A DNA stretch of 64,000 nucleotides from Hyphomicrobiales bacterium. Lineage in GTDB: Bacteria; Pseudomonadota; Alphaproteobacteria; Rhizobiales; Beijerinckiaceae. A model generated the notes under the pieces. The model made no database searches, was not told the DNA's origin, and worked only from the letters and a program-made list of their open reading frames with translations. Both the position numbers and the translations under genes were made by a program. Every line of letters starts with the position of its first letter. The stretch's first letter is position 1. Shown here piece by piece: positions 8,306 to 17,000 of the stretch. The stretch is taken from positions 1,984,001 to 2,048,000 of the forward strand of contig CAKNFP010000002.1 in the NCBI GenBank assembly GCA_930633525.1. Direction: 5' to 3'.

Positions 8306-9114
8306 CAATTTCTCCCGCCGTCGACGAAGTAGCTCTGGTTGGTGCAGGCGCGAGCCGCGTCGGAGGCCAGAAAAATCACCATCTCCGCGACATCGCTCGC
8401 CTCGATCTCGGTTGGGATGCACTGGTTTTGCCGACGCCGGGCCTCCGCCTCCTCGCTCCACCACAAACGCCGCTGCCGCTCGGTCAGAACCCAGCCGGGA
8501 ACGACGTGATTGACACGGATGCCCTCCGGCCCGAGTTCGCGCGCAAGCGCTTTTGTAAGGCCGGCGACCCCGGCCTTGGCCATGAGATAGAGGCTCATGG
8601 AGGGAGCCCCCAGATACCAGGCGTGGGAGCCGATGTTGATGATCGCGCCGTGGCCGAGACGCGCCATTCCCGCGCGCACCGCCTGTGCCGCGAAGAATTG
8701 ATGCCGCAGGTTCACCGCAAGGCTATCGTCAAAATCATCGGGCTCGATATCCGCGACGACGCGGCGCTCATCGTTTGCGGCATTGTTGACGAGAATGCTG
8801 ATGTCCCCGAGAGCGCCCTGAAGCTGGCCAATTTCGCTCCGGAGCGAAGCGATGTCAGTGATGTCGCAATGCCGGAATAGCACCTCCGTGCCGGTGCGCT
8901 CGCCGATCACCGCGGCAGTACGCGCGCCTTTGTCGGCATCGACGTCGAGAAAGCCGGTTCGCACACCTTGCTCAGCGAGGCGCAGGACGATGGCTGCGCC
9001 TATGCCGGACGCGCCGCCGGTGACGATCGCCGTGCGGCCGCGCAGGCTGGGGTAACACGCGGCGGCGGGCGTCGAGGGAATATCGTTTGCGGCTGGGGGA
9101 GCGGCGGTGGACAT
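8305..9114 (-). CDS. SDR-family dehydrogenase, sugar 1-dehydrogenase-like
   Basis: This classical short-chain dehydrogenase (269 aa) has the NAD(P)-binding GGASGIG at 33-39, the LVNNAANDER stretch and the catalytic YLMAK (Tyr-x3-Lys) following INIGS. YPSLRG at the start, the NNAxND variant and ARELGPEGIRVNHVVPGWV resemble bacterial xylose/arabinose 1-dehydrogenases of the Caulobacter XylB type. The gene at 47596 belongs to the same subfamily. It lies between transporter and cupin genes and likely oxidises a sugar or polyol carried by the transporter; the exact substrate is inferred. Confidence 0.88.
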   Translation of the reverse strand: MSTAAPPAANDIPSTPAAACYPSLRGRTAIVTGGASGIGAAIVLRLAEQGVRTGFLDVDADKGARTAAVIGERTGTEVLFRHCDITDIASLRSEIGQLQGALGDISILVNNAANDERRVVADIEPDDFDDSLAVNLRHQFFAAQAVRAGMARLGHGAIINIGSHAWYLGAPSMSLYLMAKAGVAGLTKALARELGPEGIRVNHVVPGWVLTERQRRLWWSEEAEARRRQNQCIPTEIEASDVAEMVIFLASDAARACTNQSYFVDGGRN

Positions 9115-9120
9115 AAGATC

Positions 9121-9948
9121 TCAGCCTTTCACGGAGCCGGCGGTCAATCCGGCGACAAGCAACCGTTGGGCCAGCATCACGAGCAGAACGACCGGCAGAA
9201 GTTGAACGGTCACGCCGGCGAACAGAACGCCCCAGTCTGTCCCGTAGATTGCATCCATCACTTCGCTGATGACGAGCGGCGCGGTCTTGGCATGCTGCGT
9301 AGTGAAGATCAGCGCGAACAGATATTCATTCCAGGAGAAGACGAAGACGAATATGGCACTCGCCATGATCCCCTGACGTGCAAGGGGGAAGATCACCCTC
9401 GCGATCGTTTGCAACTGTGAGGCCCCGTCCACGAAAGCGGCCTCGTCGAGCTCGCGTGGCACCTCATCGATGAAAGTCTTGATAATCATGGTACAGAGCG
9501 ACACCCAGAAGGCGGCATAGAGCAGAATGAGGATGATATGAGTGTCGCTGAGGCCGAGCGCATCGACGATGGGAAAGAGAGGCAAGGTGACGACGATGGG
9601 AGGCAGCAGGCGGATGGCAATCATGTAGATCGCGCTCGCGCCCAGGAGCCGCCCGGAGTAGCGGGAATAGACATAGCCACCAAGGAAGCTCACGAAGACC
9701 GCGAGCAGCGTGGCACCGAAGGCGACGATCAGGCTGTTGCGCATCGTCGCGAAGAAGGCATCCCACTCGTTCCAGAGCGTCACATAGTGCTCGAATGTCG
9801 GCTGGAAGATCAGTGACGGAGGATAAGCGAACATCTCCGTCTGTGGTTTGAGCGAGGAAACGATGATGAACAGTATCGGACCGGCGGACCAGATCAGAAA
9901 CATCAGTATGGCGAAGTATCGCGCTGTCGATATTGCAAAATTACGCAT
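9121..9948 (-). CDS. ABC sugar-type transporter permease, MalG/CUT1
   Basis: This 275-aa permease has six predicted membrane segments. The N-terminal topology is typical of MalG-like proteins (helix, then periplasmic loop with SSLKPQTEMFAYPP), and the EAA loop is ELDEAAFVDGASQLQTIARVIFPL. The ATG at 9948 gives the normal family N-terminus and overlaps the upstream permease end by eight bases; a longer open frame upstream is not homologous. With the adjacent permease and binding protein it makes a CUT1 importer, but no ATPase gene is present in the operon. Confidence 0.92.
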   Translation of the reverse strand: MRNFAISTARYFAILMFLIWSAGPILFIIVSSLKPQTEMFAYPPSLIFQPTFEHYVTLWNEWDAFFATMRNSLIVAFGATLLAVFVSFLGGYVYSRYSGRLLGASAIYMIAIRLLPPIVVTLPLFPIVDALGLSDTHIILILLYAAFWVSLCTMIIKTFIDEVPRELDEAAFVDGASQLQTIARVIFPLARQGIMASAIFVFVFSWNEYLFALIFTTQHAKTAPLVISEVMDAIYGTDWGVLFAGVTVQLLPVVLLVMLAQRLLVAGLTAGSVKG

Positions 9949-10810
9949 GGCCACCCGCAATCCGCCGATGCATTTGATAGAGATAGAAGGATGCAACACC
10001 CAGCGAGCTGAGCACCATGAGCCAGCCCGTGGCAGAGGCCGTGCCAAAGTCACCGTTTCGGAACGCGCCCTGGTAGAGATAGACCGCGAGCACCTCCGTC
10101 AGCCGGGCCGGCCCGCCCTTTGTCAGAAGCCAGACCTCGGAGAACATGCGGAAGGCGAAGACGAGCCGGAATATGACGGTGATGAGCAAGGCCGGCACAA
10201 GCAATGGTAGCGTGATGCGGACGAAAGTCTGCAGGGTTCCGGCGCCGTCGATGCTCGCCGCTTCGTAAAGCGAGCGTGGGATCGCGAGCAATGCCGCATA
10301 GAGCAGCAGGAACGTAAACGGCAGATGATGCCAGATACTGATGATCGAGACGAGCGCCAGGCCTTGCGCAGGGGACGCGCTCCAGTTGAGGCTCAGCCCG
10401 ATTTCCGCAAGTGTACGGCTGATCGCGCCGTAACTCGGGTTCATCAGAATCTTCCAGGCGAGCACGCCGACGACCTCGGAGACCGCGTAGGGCATGAGGA
10501 TGATCGCGAAGAGCAGATTGCGGCAGGGCAGCTTGCCGATGAAAAGCAAGGCAAGTCCTAGTCCGAGCAGAATTTCGGCATAGACGACGACGTTGACGAC
10601 GACGAATGTATTGAGAGCCGAGTGCCAGAAATAGCTGTCGGTCAGCACCGTCCAATAATTGGCGAGCCCGACGAACTCAGGGGAAACGCCGTAAGTTGAG
10701 GCATTGAGGCTCAGCCAGAAAACAGCGAGGGACGGCACTGCGATGACAGCGAGAAGAAGCAGATGCACCGGCGCGAGCAGGCCTAGCGCAGACAGATTGA
10801 GTGCCTTCAT
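9941..10810 (-). CDS. ABC sugar-type transporter permease, MalF/CUT1
   Basis: This permease of 289 aa has six membrane segments (first at about residues 10-34) and the EAA loop SLYEAASIDGAGTLQTFVRITLPLL. LTKGGPARLTEVLAVYLYQGAF is a CUT1 hallmark. It pairs with the permease encoded just downstream. The gene lies 90 bases after the binding-protein gene in the same transcript. Confidence 0.92.
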   Translation of the reverse strand: MKALNLSALGLLAPVHLLLLAVIAVPSLAVFWLSLNASTYGVSPEFVGLANYWTVLTDSYFWHSALNTFVVVNVVVYAEILLGLGLALLFIGKLPCRNLLFAIILMPYAVSEVVGVLAWKILMNPSYGAISRTLAEIGLSLNWSASPAQGLALVSIISIWHHLPFTFLLLYAALLAIPRSLYEAASIDGAGTLQTFVRITLPLLVPALLITVIFRLVFAFRMFSEVWLLTKGGPARLTEVLAVYLYQGAFRNGDFGTASATGWLMVLSSLGVASFYLYQMHRRIAGGHA

Positions 10811-10900
10811 CAGAAGAAATCCGGAAGCAGCAGGGGCGGGCGAGCGGAAGGAGCATGAACAGGCGCGCTCCTCCCGCCGGCCGGTATCGTGCCTGGTGTG

Positions 10901-12193
10901 TTATTTCACTAGCGGGGCGATCCGCTTCTGCATGGAGGCAGCCGCGTCTTCGGGCGTTTTCAATCCGAGAACAGCCGCCTGGGATTCCTCCATGAAGATC
11001 AGATTGACCTGCGTGGAGGCGTCATAGGACGAGGGAATGGTCACGGCTTCGGAAATCGCGAGCGCTTCCTCCTGAGTATAGGGCAGAAGCTCCTTCAGCC
11101 GTTTATCCTGATAGGCCGCGGGGCGCACCGGCCCGTTGCCGTTCAATGCAGCACGGACCGTATTGGCCGGACTCGACAACTCCTGGACAAGGCTCCACGC
11201 GAGTTCCTTGTGGGTGGAATTCTTCGGGATCGCGAAGGACCAGATTTCCGTCATTGCGACCACATCCTTGCCCGATTTGGGATCGGCCGGAATGGGGATG
11301 ACCTTGATATGGCCCGCGAATTTCGACTTCTTTGGATCGTTGTAGGTCGTATAGCGCGCGAATGGATCGAAATCGATGCCGACCTGGCCATTCTGCACGC
11401 CGGTAATGACTTCATCGATACCGAGTGTGGCGTAATTTGAAGGAAGAACCCCTTCCTTGTAGAGCTGGTTCATTGTCCGGAGAGCATTGACCATCTCCGG
11501 ATTGCCGGCCTTGACGTTGCGATCCTGATCGATCAGCTCGGCGCCGAACATGTTGAGGATCGAGAGAACAGCGAAGGGACCGGCACCCGCTGGCACCGCA
11601 AGGCCATTGACCTTGGTACCGTCATCACGCGTGAAGGTGAGCTTGCGCGCGAATTCAAGAACCTCGGCGGGTGTCCGCGGCGGATGCGTAAGCCCGCGTT
11701 CCTTGAAGAGGCTTTCGTTATAGTGAAGGCCTGTTGTCGCGTGACGGAACGGAATGGCGAACATCTTGCCGTCATAGCTCAAGGCAGCACGAAGATTGGG
11801 CGGGATGCCGGCAAAATCTTCGATGGGAGCTTTTTCGTTCCAGGGATCGAGAGGCTCGAGCAGCCGGCTCATCTTGGGCGTGGCGTATTTATTGATGATA
11901 AGGACCAGATCGATCGACGTGGAGCGCAACGAAAGCTCACGCAGCAACCGATCGTGCATCGGGTCGATGTCTGCCGTGATCCAGTTGAGCTTCACATTGT
12001 TCCGCGCGGCCCACTCGCCGGCGATATCACCGCCGGTCGTGCCGGGTACGAGGCCACGCGCCACGTTCTCGTGCACTTTGTGAGACAGGATCGTGAGTGT
12101 GACCTCGGGCTTCTTATCCTGCGCGAACAGCGCTCCTGAGGTGCCGAGCATTACAGCACATGCGACGATCACAGAACCGAGACGAAATTTCAT
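10901..12193 (-). CDS. ABC transporter substrate-binding protein, family 1 (sugar type)
   Basis: This 430-aa periplasmic protein has a Sec signal peptide at about residues 1-24 ending LFA|QDKK. The mature protein has the two-lobe layout of family 1 binding proteins, with ALSYDGKMFAIPFRH and GNPEMVNALRTMNQLYKEGVLP typical of carbohydrate binders. GGAGGAG precedes the start on the minus strand. It is the third gene of the LacI-controlled operon; the ligand is likely a sugar, polyol or glycoside. Confidence 0.9.
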   Translation of the reverse strand: MKFRLGSVIVACAVMLGTSGALFAQDKKPEVTLTILSHKVHENVARGLVPGTTGGDIAGEWAARNNVKLNWITADIDPMHDRLLRELSLRSTSIDLVLIINKYATPKMSRLLEPLDPWNEKAPIEDFAGIPPNLRAALSYDGKMFAIPFRHATTGLHYNESLFKERGLTHPPRTPAEVLEFARKLTFTRDDGTKVNGLAVPAGAGPFAVLSILNMFGAELIDQDRNVKAGNPEMVNALRTMNQLYKEGVLPSNYATLGIDEVITGVQNGQVGIDFDPFARYTTYNDPKKSKFAGHIKVIPIPADPKSGKDVVAMTEIWSFAIPKNSTHKELAWSLVQELSSPANTVRAALNGNGPVRPAAYQDKRLKELLPYTQEEALAISEAVTIPSSYDASTQVNLIFMEESQAAVLGLKTPEDAAASMQKRIAPLVK

Positions 12194-12242
12194 TGGTCTC
12201 CTCCCCTTGAATGATGGTGCATATTATCAGCCCGTCTGCGCT

Positions 12243-12587
12243 CTATTCCTTGAGCACCAGATAAATCAGAAACTTGGCGGAGCGTTCGCTCTTCTTCTCG
12301 AATCCGACCTTGAGTCGCAACCAGTTGCCGAACTCGCGTTGTACGAAGGTGATGGCCTCGCCGGCCTTCGCCTCGATCCGTTGGGTCGGGCCTTCATCGG
12401 CGAGCCACAGAAGCCCGTCGGGCGATATTTCTGGACGGATCAGAACGGCGCCTGCGTCGTCGGCCGCATCCTGAATGCGCACAAACCAGCGAGCCTCGGT
12501 CGCCCAGCCGGCCTCATAGGGCTCGGTCTCAAAGTGAGAGTCATAGGTGTTACCCTGTTCGATAACAGCAGTGAATGATCGCTTCAT
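12243..12587 (-). CDS. Small conserved protein of unknown function (114 aa)
   Basis: The protein is soluble, beta-rich and has no signal peptide. It contains ARWFVRIQDAADDAGAVLIRPEISPDGLLW and ends with a lysine-rich segment. I do not recognise a domain. It lies between a DUF6772-like gene, 11 bases away, and the binding-protein gene on the same strand, so it is part of the operon. Its partner may be the DUF6772-like protein. Confidence 0.72.
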   Translation of the reverse strand: MKRSFTAVIEQGNTYDSHFETEPYEAGWATEARWFVRIQDAADDAGAVLIRPEISPDGLLWLADEGPTQRIEAKAGEAITFVQREFGNWLRLKVGFEKKSERSAKFLIYLVLKE

Positions 12588-12597
12588 CGCGGCACTC

Positions 12598-13554
12598 TCA
12601 CCAGTCTACGGATGCGACGACTGAGTCGACCCAGAGGAAATTCCGCACGTTGCTATGTGTCCGTACATCGAGACAGAAGTTGAGCAGTCGCTCGCAGCCC
12701 CAATAGGGATGGTCGTAGCGTGGCACCGGCAGATCGCGAAGATCCATGGTAAGATCATTGACCTGCAATTCTGTATTGGCACGCTTCTCCGTATCGAAGA
12801 CCCATCGCAGATAATGCCAGTTCGATTTTGTGGGAATTTCGTTGTAACAAAGCGGCTGATGTCCGCCGGGTATCGGCTCCCAATCGCCGGGCCGGCAGAC
12901 GTGATAGTCCTCCGGCGATTGCGCCAGCCCAAGCTTTTCCATCATCGTCGTTGGCTGCACGGACGTCTTATACTGCCATTGCTGGACAAGCTTGCCGTCA
13001 TGGTCGGTATTCTGATAGCGTAGCGCGCAATGATAGCGCTCGCCGTTTTCACCTTCACCCACGTCATTGCTGATCGTAAAGTCGCCGAACTGAGACGCGG
13101 AGGGATGGAAATTACCATCCCAGGCTCTTTCCCCGACTTTCGGTTGATTGAAGATGGTTTCGGCCTTGAACGTGAAGTACATCTCAAATTGCACAAGTCC
13201 ACGTTTCACATAGGTAAAGCGTTTGATCGCCTGACTCATGTGATTGGCGCGCGGCCTTGTGGCAAGCTTCAATGCATAGGTTCCGTCGATCGAACCGTGC
13301 GTGCCGGTATCGAAGAACGTGAGGCTGCTGAGCTGGGGAGGGCGCAAATCGCGCGCCATGCGACGCAGACTGTCGAGATTATTGTCGTGGTTTCCGCTCA
13401 ATTCGCACCAGCCATGGCTGCCGTCGTCGAAGTCGTTGACGAAGAGAATGCGCGGCAGAGGATTGAACCGGCTAAGCTGCGGATCGCTACGGCGAATTGC
13501 ACGGCTCAGTGCCAATTCAAGCGTATTGTCAGATAGTTGGTGCCCGTCTAGCAT
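12598..13554 (-). CDS. DUF6772-like protein, first gene of LacI-controlled operon
   Basis: This 318-aa protein without signal peptide or membrane segments looks like a beta-sandwich rich in aromatic residues: NPLPRILFVNDFDDGSHGWCELSGNHD near the start, then repeated strands, then YDHPYWGCERLLNFCLDVRTHSNVRNFLWVDSVV at the end. I recall this pattern as DUF6772, a family found beside sugar ABC transporters; the name is from memory. A carbohydrate-binding or glycoside-processing role is a reasonable guess because of the fold style and neighbours, but is not shown. It is preceded by a strong promoter and operator at 13577-13619. Confidence 0.75.
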   Translation of the reverse strand: MLDGHQLSDNTLELALSRAIRRSDPQLSRFNPLPRILFVNDFDDGSHGWCELSGNHDNNLDSLRRMARDLRPPQLSSLTFFDTGTHGSIDGTYALKLATRPRANHMSQAIKRFTYVKRGLVQFEMYFTFKAETIFNQPKVGERAWDGNFHPSASQFGDFTISNDVGEGENGERYHCALRYQNTDHDGKLVQQWQYKTSVQPTTMMEKLGLAQSPEDYHVCRPGDWEPIPGGHQPLCYNEIPTKSNWHYLRWVFDTEKRANTELQVNDLTMDLRDLPVPRYDHPYWGCERLLNFCLDVRTHSNVRNFLWVDSVVASVDW

Positions 13555-13576
13555 CGTGTCTCACGCGGCTTGATGA

Positions 13577-13619
13577 TGAAAGCGCTTTCATTGCTATGAA
13601 AAGAGAGGCGGTTTGTCAA
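13577..13619 (-). promoter_or_regulatory. LacI-type operator over the promoter of the DUF6772-transporter operon
   Basis: TGAAAGCGCTTTCA (13577-13590) is a perfect 14-bp palindrome with the central CG typical of LacI-family sites. On the minus strand TTGACA (13619-13614) and TAGCAA (13596-13591) are spaced by 17 bases and place the transcription start inside the palindrome, a classic repression geometry. The cognate regulator is almost certainly the LacI-type gene starting at 13684 on the other strand. Confidence 0.8.
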
Positions 13620-13683
13620 GCCGTGGTACAGGCGCCTGCGATGGGTTACAGTTGGAGCAACAGTTGAAGGTCAGAATTCGCGC

Positions 13684-14688
13684 ATGCACGATTCCCCAGT
13701 TCTGAGAATGGAAGACATAGCGCGAGAGGCCGGTGTATCGCTGGCTACGGTTTCGCGCGTTTTCAACCAGCCCGGCATCGTGAGCCCCGATACCGTTGAC
13801 CGGGTCCGACGCGTTGCCGGCCGCCTTGGCTATACACCTAATCTCACCGCGGGCAGCCTGGCTGGAAACCGCTCCAAGATTATAGCGGCTGTAGTGCCGA
13901 CAATTACGAACTCGATATTTTCGGAGACAATTGACGGATTGTCCACAGTTCTTACGGAGAACAGATATCAATTGCTTCTTGGGCAAACTTTGTATGATAA
14001 AAAGCGTCTGGCGGAGCTCGTCGAGACCTTCATCGGCCGCCGGGTCGACGGGCTCGTTCTAACCGGACTCACGCGGAATGCTGCCTTGCGGAAACGCATT
14101 AAAGCGGCCCGCATTCCGGTCGTTGAAACGTGGGAGCTCGGACCCCGTCCCATCGATATGCTGGTCGGCTTTTCCAATGGGGACGCAGCTGCGGCCGCGG
14201 CGCGGCATCTCATTGACCGTGGCCGGACGCGTCTCGGCTTTATCGGCGGTATGGATCTGCGCTCGGGCGCTCGCTTGAAGGGCTTTTCGGCGGAGGTGAC
14301 GGCGGCTGGGCTCGGCGCGCCGACAGTCGTTCGGATCCCGTCACCATCGCCTTCCTCGGTTCTGGCCGGGTGCGAGGCGCTCGTGCGGCTGCTCGCCATG
14401 GCGCCTGATGTCGATGCAATTTTTTGCAGTAATGACATGATCGCCATGGGTGTCCTCTTGGAGTGCCAGCGTCGCGGGGTTGCTGTCCCCGCACGGGTCG
14501 CGGTCATGGGTTTTTCCGATTTGCCCGTTGCGCAGGTGCTCGTGCCTGCCCTGACCACGGTGCAGGTGCGTGCGCGTGAGATCGGACAGAGGGCGGCCGA
14601 GCAAGTGCTCGCGCGTCTGAACTCCACAGAGAAAGGGCCAGCACAACTCGACCTCGGTTTTTCCATTGTCATCCGCGAAAGTACGTGA
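13684..14688 (+). CDS. LacI-family transcriptional repressor
   Basis: This 334-aa repressor has its helix-turn-helix at residues 10-29 (MEDIAREAGVSLATVSRVFN), the hinge helix near LTAGSLAGNRS, and a periplasmic-binding-like effector domain (about 63-330; VDGLVLTGLTRN, RTRLGFIGG, DAIFCSNDMIAMG). The ATG at 13684 lies 129 bases from the divergent operon start. It should repress the eight-gene operon 6124-13554 through the palindrome at 13577-13590, with the imported sugar or its product as inducer. Confidence 0.92.
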   Translation: MHDSPVLRMEDIAREAGVSLATVSRVFNQPGIVSPDTVDRVRRVAGRLGYTPNLTAGSLAGNRSKIIAAVVPTITNSIFSETIDGLSTVLTENRYQLLLGQTLYDKKRLAELVETFIGRRVDGLVLTGLTRNAALRKRIKAARIPVVETWELGPRPIDMLVGFSNGDAAAAAARHLIDRGRTRLGFIGGMDLRSGARLKGFSAEVTAAGLGAPTVVRIPSPSPSSVLAGCEALVRLLAMAPDVDAIFCSNDMIAMGVLLECQRRGVAVPARVAVMGFSDLPVAQVLVPALTTVQVRAREIGQRAAEQVLARLNSTEKGPAQLDLGFSIVIREST

Positions 14689-14737
14689 GAAAGGGCAAGA
14701 ATCCCGCGTCCGCGGAGAGAAAGTGGTCGTTCAAGCT

Positions 14738-14752
14738 TTCCGCTCTGCGGAA
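14738..14752. promoter_or_regulatory. Shared 15-bp palindrome, copy D (upstream of first Liv cluster)
   Basis: TTCCGCTCTGCGGAA is a perfect 6-3-6 inverted repeat, 85 bases before the binding-protein start at 14837. The same motif recurs at 20348-20362, 22790-22804 and 28219-28233 (consensus TTYYRCWCWGCGGAA). An IclR-type regulator is the likely reader. The surrounding AAGCTT repeats lengthen the palindrome imperfectly. Confidence 0.65.
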
Positions 14753-14836
14753 GCTTATGCTGTTCAGCAGAAATAGCCGTCGCTTTCATATCAGGGTGAT
14801 TTTACGCTCCCCGCAAATGTCTTGGGGAGAGAAACC

Positions 14837-16012
14837 ATGAAGGGAATTTTGGGGGCGGCCGTATTCTTGGCCGCGTTCGCTGCGGCGCAGCTGGCTCTCG
14901 CCCAGGAGCCTGTGAAAATCGGCTTGATCACGACCCTTTCAGGCCCGCCCGGCTATCTCGGCGAGGACATGCGAGACGGCTTCAAGCTGGCGATCGCGGA
15001 GGAAGGCGGCAAGCTCGGTGGCGTTCCGGTGGAATTGCTCGTGGAGGATGACGGTCTCAACCCGGCCACCGGCAAGCAGATAGCCGAACGTATGATCAAG
15101 CGTGACAATGCCGCCATCCTGACAGGCATCATATTCTCCAATGTGTTGCCTGTTGTGGCACCTGTGGCGCTAGCGGAGAAGCGCTTCTATGTCTCATCAA
15201 ACGCCGGCCCATCAACCTTTGCCGGCGCGCGCTGCCACGAGAACTACTTCGTGTCTTCATGGGAAAATGATGCGATGCACGAGGCAGCAGGCATCGCGGC
15301 CAACAAGGCGGGATACAAGAAGGCCGTCGTGATGGTACCAAACTATCAGGCAGGCAAGGACGCGGTCGCCGGCTTCAAGCGCTTCTACAAGGGCGAGATC
15401 ACTGACGAAATCTATACACAGCTCAATCAGACAGACTACGCTGCCGAGATCGCGAAGATCCGCTCATTGAAGCCGGAAGTGCTGTTCTACTTTCTGCCGG
15501 GTGGCCTCAGCATCAATTTCCTCAAGCAGTATTCACAAGCTGGCCTGACGGGAGCGGTTCCGATCATCGCACCGATGGTGTCGATGGAGGCGCGGATCCT
15601 GCAGGGCGTGGGCGAGGCCGCTAATGGCATTCGCGCCACCGCCCACTGGAATTCCGATCTCGACAACGCAGCGAACAAACAGTTCGTCGCCGATTATCGC
15701 AAGACATACAATCGCGAGCCCACACCCTGGGCGGCACAGGGCTATGATGCGGCGCGCATGATTGGCAGTGCGCTCAAGGCAACTGGCGGTAAGGTGCTGG
15801 AGGACCAGGAAGGTTTCCGGACTGCCATGAGGGCGGCCAAGTTTGAGGCTGTGCGCGGTGCGTTCAAACTTGCCGGGAACAACCATCCGATCCAGAACTG
15901 GTATCTCCTGGAGGGCAGGAAGGACGATAGGGGCCAACTGAAGCTGGTCACGGTCGAGACGATCGCCACCGACCACGGCGATGCTTATGCGCAGCAGTGC
16001 AAACTGAAATGA
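14837..16012 (+). CDS. Branched-chain-type (HAAT) ABC substrate-binding protein, Liv cluster 1
   Basis: This periplasmic receptor of 391 aa has a signal peptide at 1-22 (LALA|QEPVKIG). Mature-domain hallmarks include LSGPPGYLGEDMRDGFKLA near the start and EVLFYFLPGGLSINFLKQYSQAGL. Family members bind branched amino acids, amides, urea or aromatic and aliphatic acids. The ATG at 14837 follows GGGGAGAG. It heads the order receptor, LivH, LivM, LivG, LivF, next to CoA-catabolic genes, so an organic acid is a better guess than an amino acid. Confidence 0.9.
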   Translation: MKGILGAAVFLAAFAAAQLALAQEPVKIGLITTLSGPPGYLGEDMRDGFKLAIAEEGGKLGGVPVELLVEDDGLNPATGKQIAERMIKRDNAAILTGIIFSNVLPVVAPVALAEKRFYVSSNAGPSTFAGARCHENYFVSSWENDAMHEAAGIAANKAGYKKAVVMVPNYQAGKDAVAGFKRFYKGEITDEIYTQLNQTDYAAEIAKIRSLKPEVLFYFLPGGLSINFLKQYSQAGLTGAVPIIAPMVSMEARILQGVGEAANGIRATAHWNSDLDNAANKQFVADYRKTYNREPTPWAAQGYDAARMIGSALKATGGKVLEDQEGFRTAMRAAKFEAVRGAFKLAGNNHPIQNWYLLEGRKDDRGQLKLVTVETIATDHGDAYAQQCKLK

Positions 16013-16076
16013 TCTGCTGGGCGGTGATCAAGCGAGATCGCCGCCCGCCCTCGTCCTGAGAAACGCCAGGGTCCCT

Positions 16077-16994
16077 ATGCTGCTTTTCATCGAACAGCTC
16101 TTGAACGGCGTGCAACTCGGCATTTTCCTGTTCCTCGTTGCTGCCGGACTGACGCTGATATTCGGCATCATGGGCTTGATCAATCTTGCCCATGGTTCGC
16201 TCTACATGATCGGTGCCTTCGTCTGCGCCAGTGTTGCGCAGGCTTCTGGGTCATTCATGCTCGGCGTTCTCGCGGCGCTCGTGGTGGCGGGCTTGTCTGG
16301 AGCGCTCATCGAATTCGTGCTGATGCGGCATTTGTATCAGCGGGACCATCTCGATCAGGTGTTGGTGACCTTCGGGCTTATCCTCTTCATCAATGAAATC
16401 GCGACGATGCTCTGGGGCAGGACGCCCCTGTTCATCAGCGCTCCAGAGATATTTGCTGGATCGATCGAAATCCTTCCCGGCGTTCCTTATCCCTTCTACC
16501 GCCTCGTGATCATCGCCGTCGGCCTTCTGCTCGCTGTCGGCCTCTGGCTGACGATCACACGTACGCGCATCGGCATGTTGATTCGCGCAGGCTCGACGAA
16601 TCGTGAAATGGTGGCGGCGCTCGGCGTGGATATCTCGCTGCTCTACACGCTGCTCTTCGCGGTCGGAGCGATCCTGGCGGGATTGGCCGGCGCAATGTCA
16701 GGGCCGCTAGTCTCGGTTCAAGTCGGCATGGGTGAGCAAATCCTGATCCTCGCCTTTGTCGTGGTGGTGATTGGCGGAATCGGCTCCGTTCGGGGAGCAT
16801 TGATCGGCGCGCTTCTGGTCGGTGTGATCGATACGCTCGGCCGGGCCTTCTTTGCTGATGCGCTGAAGCTGTTCCTCCCGCCGGCTGAGGCATCGGGCAT
16901 CGGCGCGGCTCTGTCCTCCATGGCGATCTATGTCGTGATGGCTATCATCCTGATCGCGCGGCCAACCGGCCTCTTTCCCGTTGCCTCCCGTTGA
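16077..16994 (+). CDS. LivH-type ABC permease, Liv cluster 1
   Basis: This inner-membrane permease (305 aa) has eight or so membrane segments and the family landmarks LTLIFGIMGLINLAHGSLYMIGAF (from about residue 24) and VVVVIGGIGSVRGALIGALLVGVID (from about 224). It forms a heterodimer with the LivM-type protein that starts seven bases downstream. Confidence 0.92.
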   Translation: MLLFIEQLLNGVQLGIFLFLVAAGLTLIFGIMGLINLAHGSLYMIGAFVCASVAQASGSFMLGVLAALVVAGLSGALIEFVLMRHLYQRDHLDQVLVTFGLILFINEIATMLWGRTPLFISAPEIFAGSIEILPGVPYPFYRLVIIAVGLLLAVGLWLTITRTRIGMLIRAGSTNREMVAALGVDISLLYTLLFAVGAILAGLAGAMSGPLVSVQVGMGEQILILAFVVVVIGGIGSVRGALIGALLVGVIDTLGRAFFADALKLFLPPAEASGIGAALSSMAIYVVMAIILIARPTGLFPVASR

Positions 16995-17000
16995 AAAATC

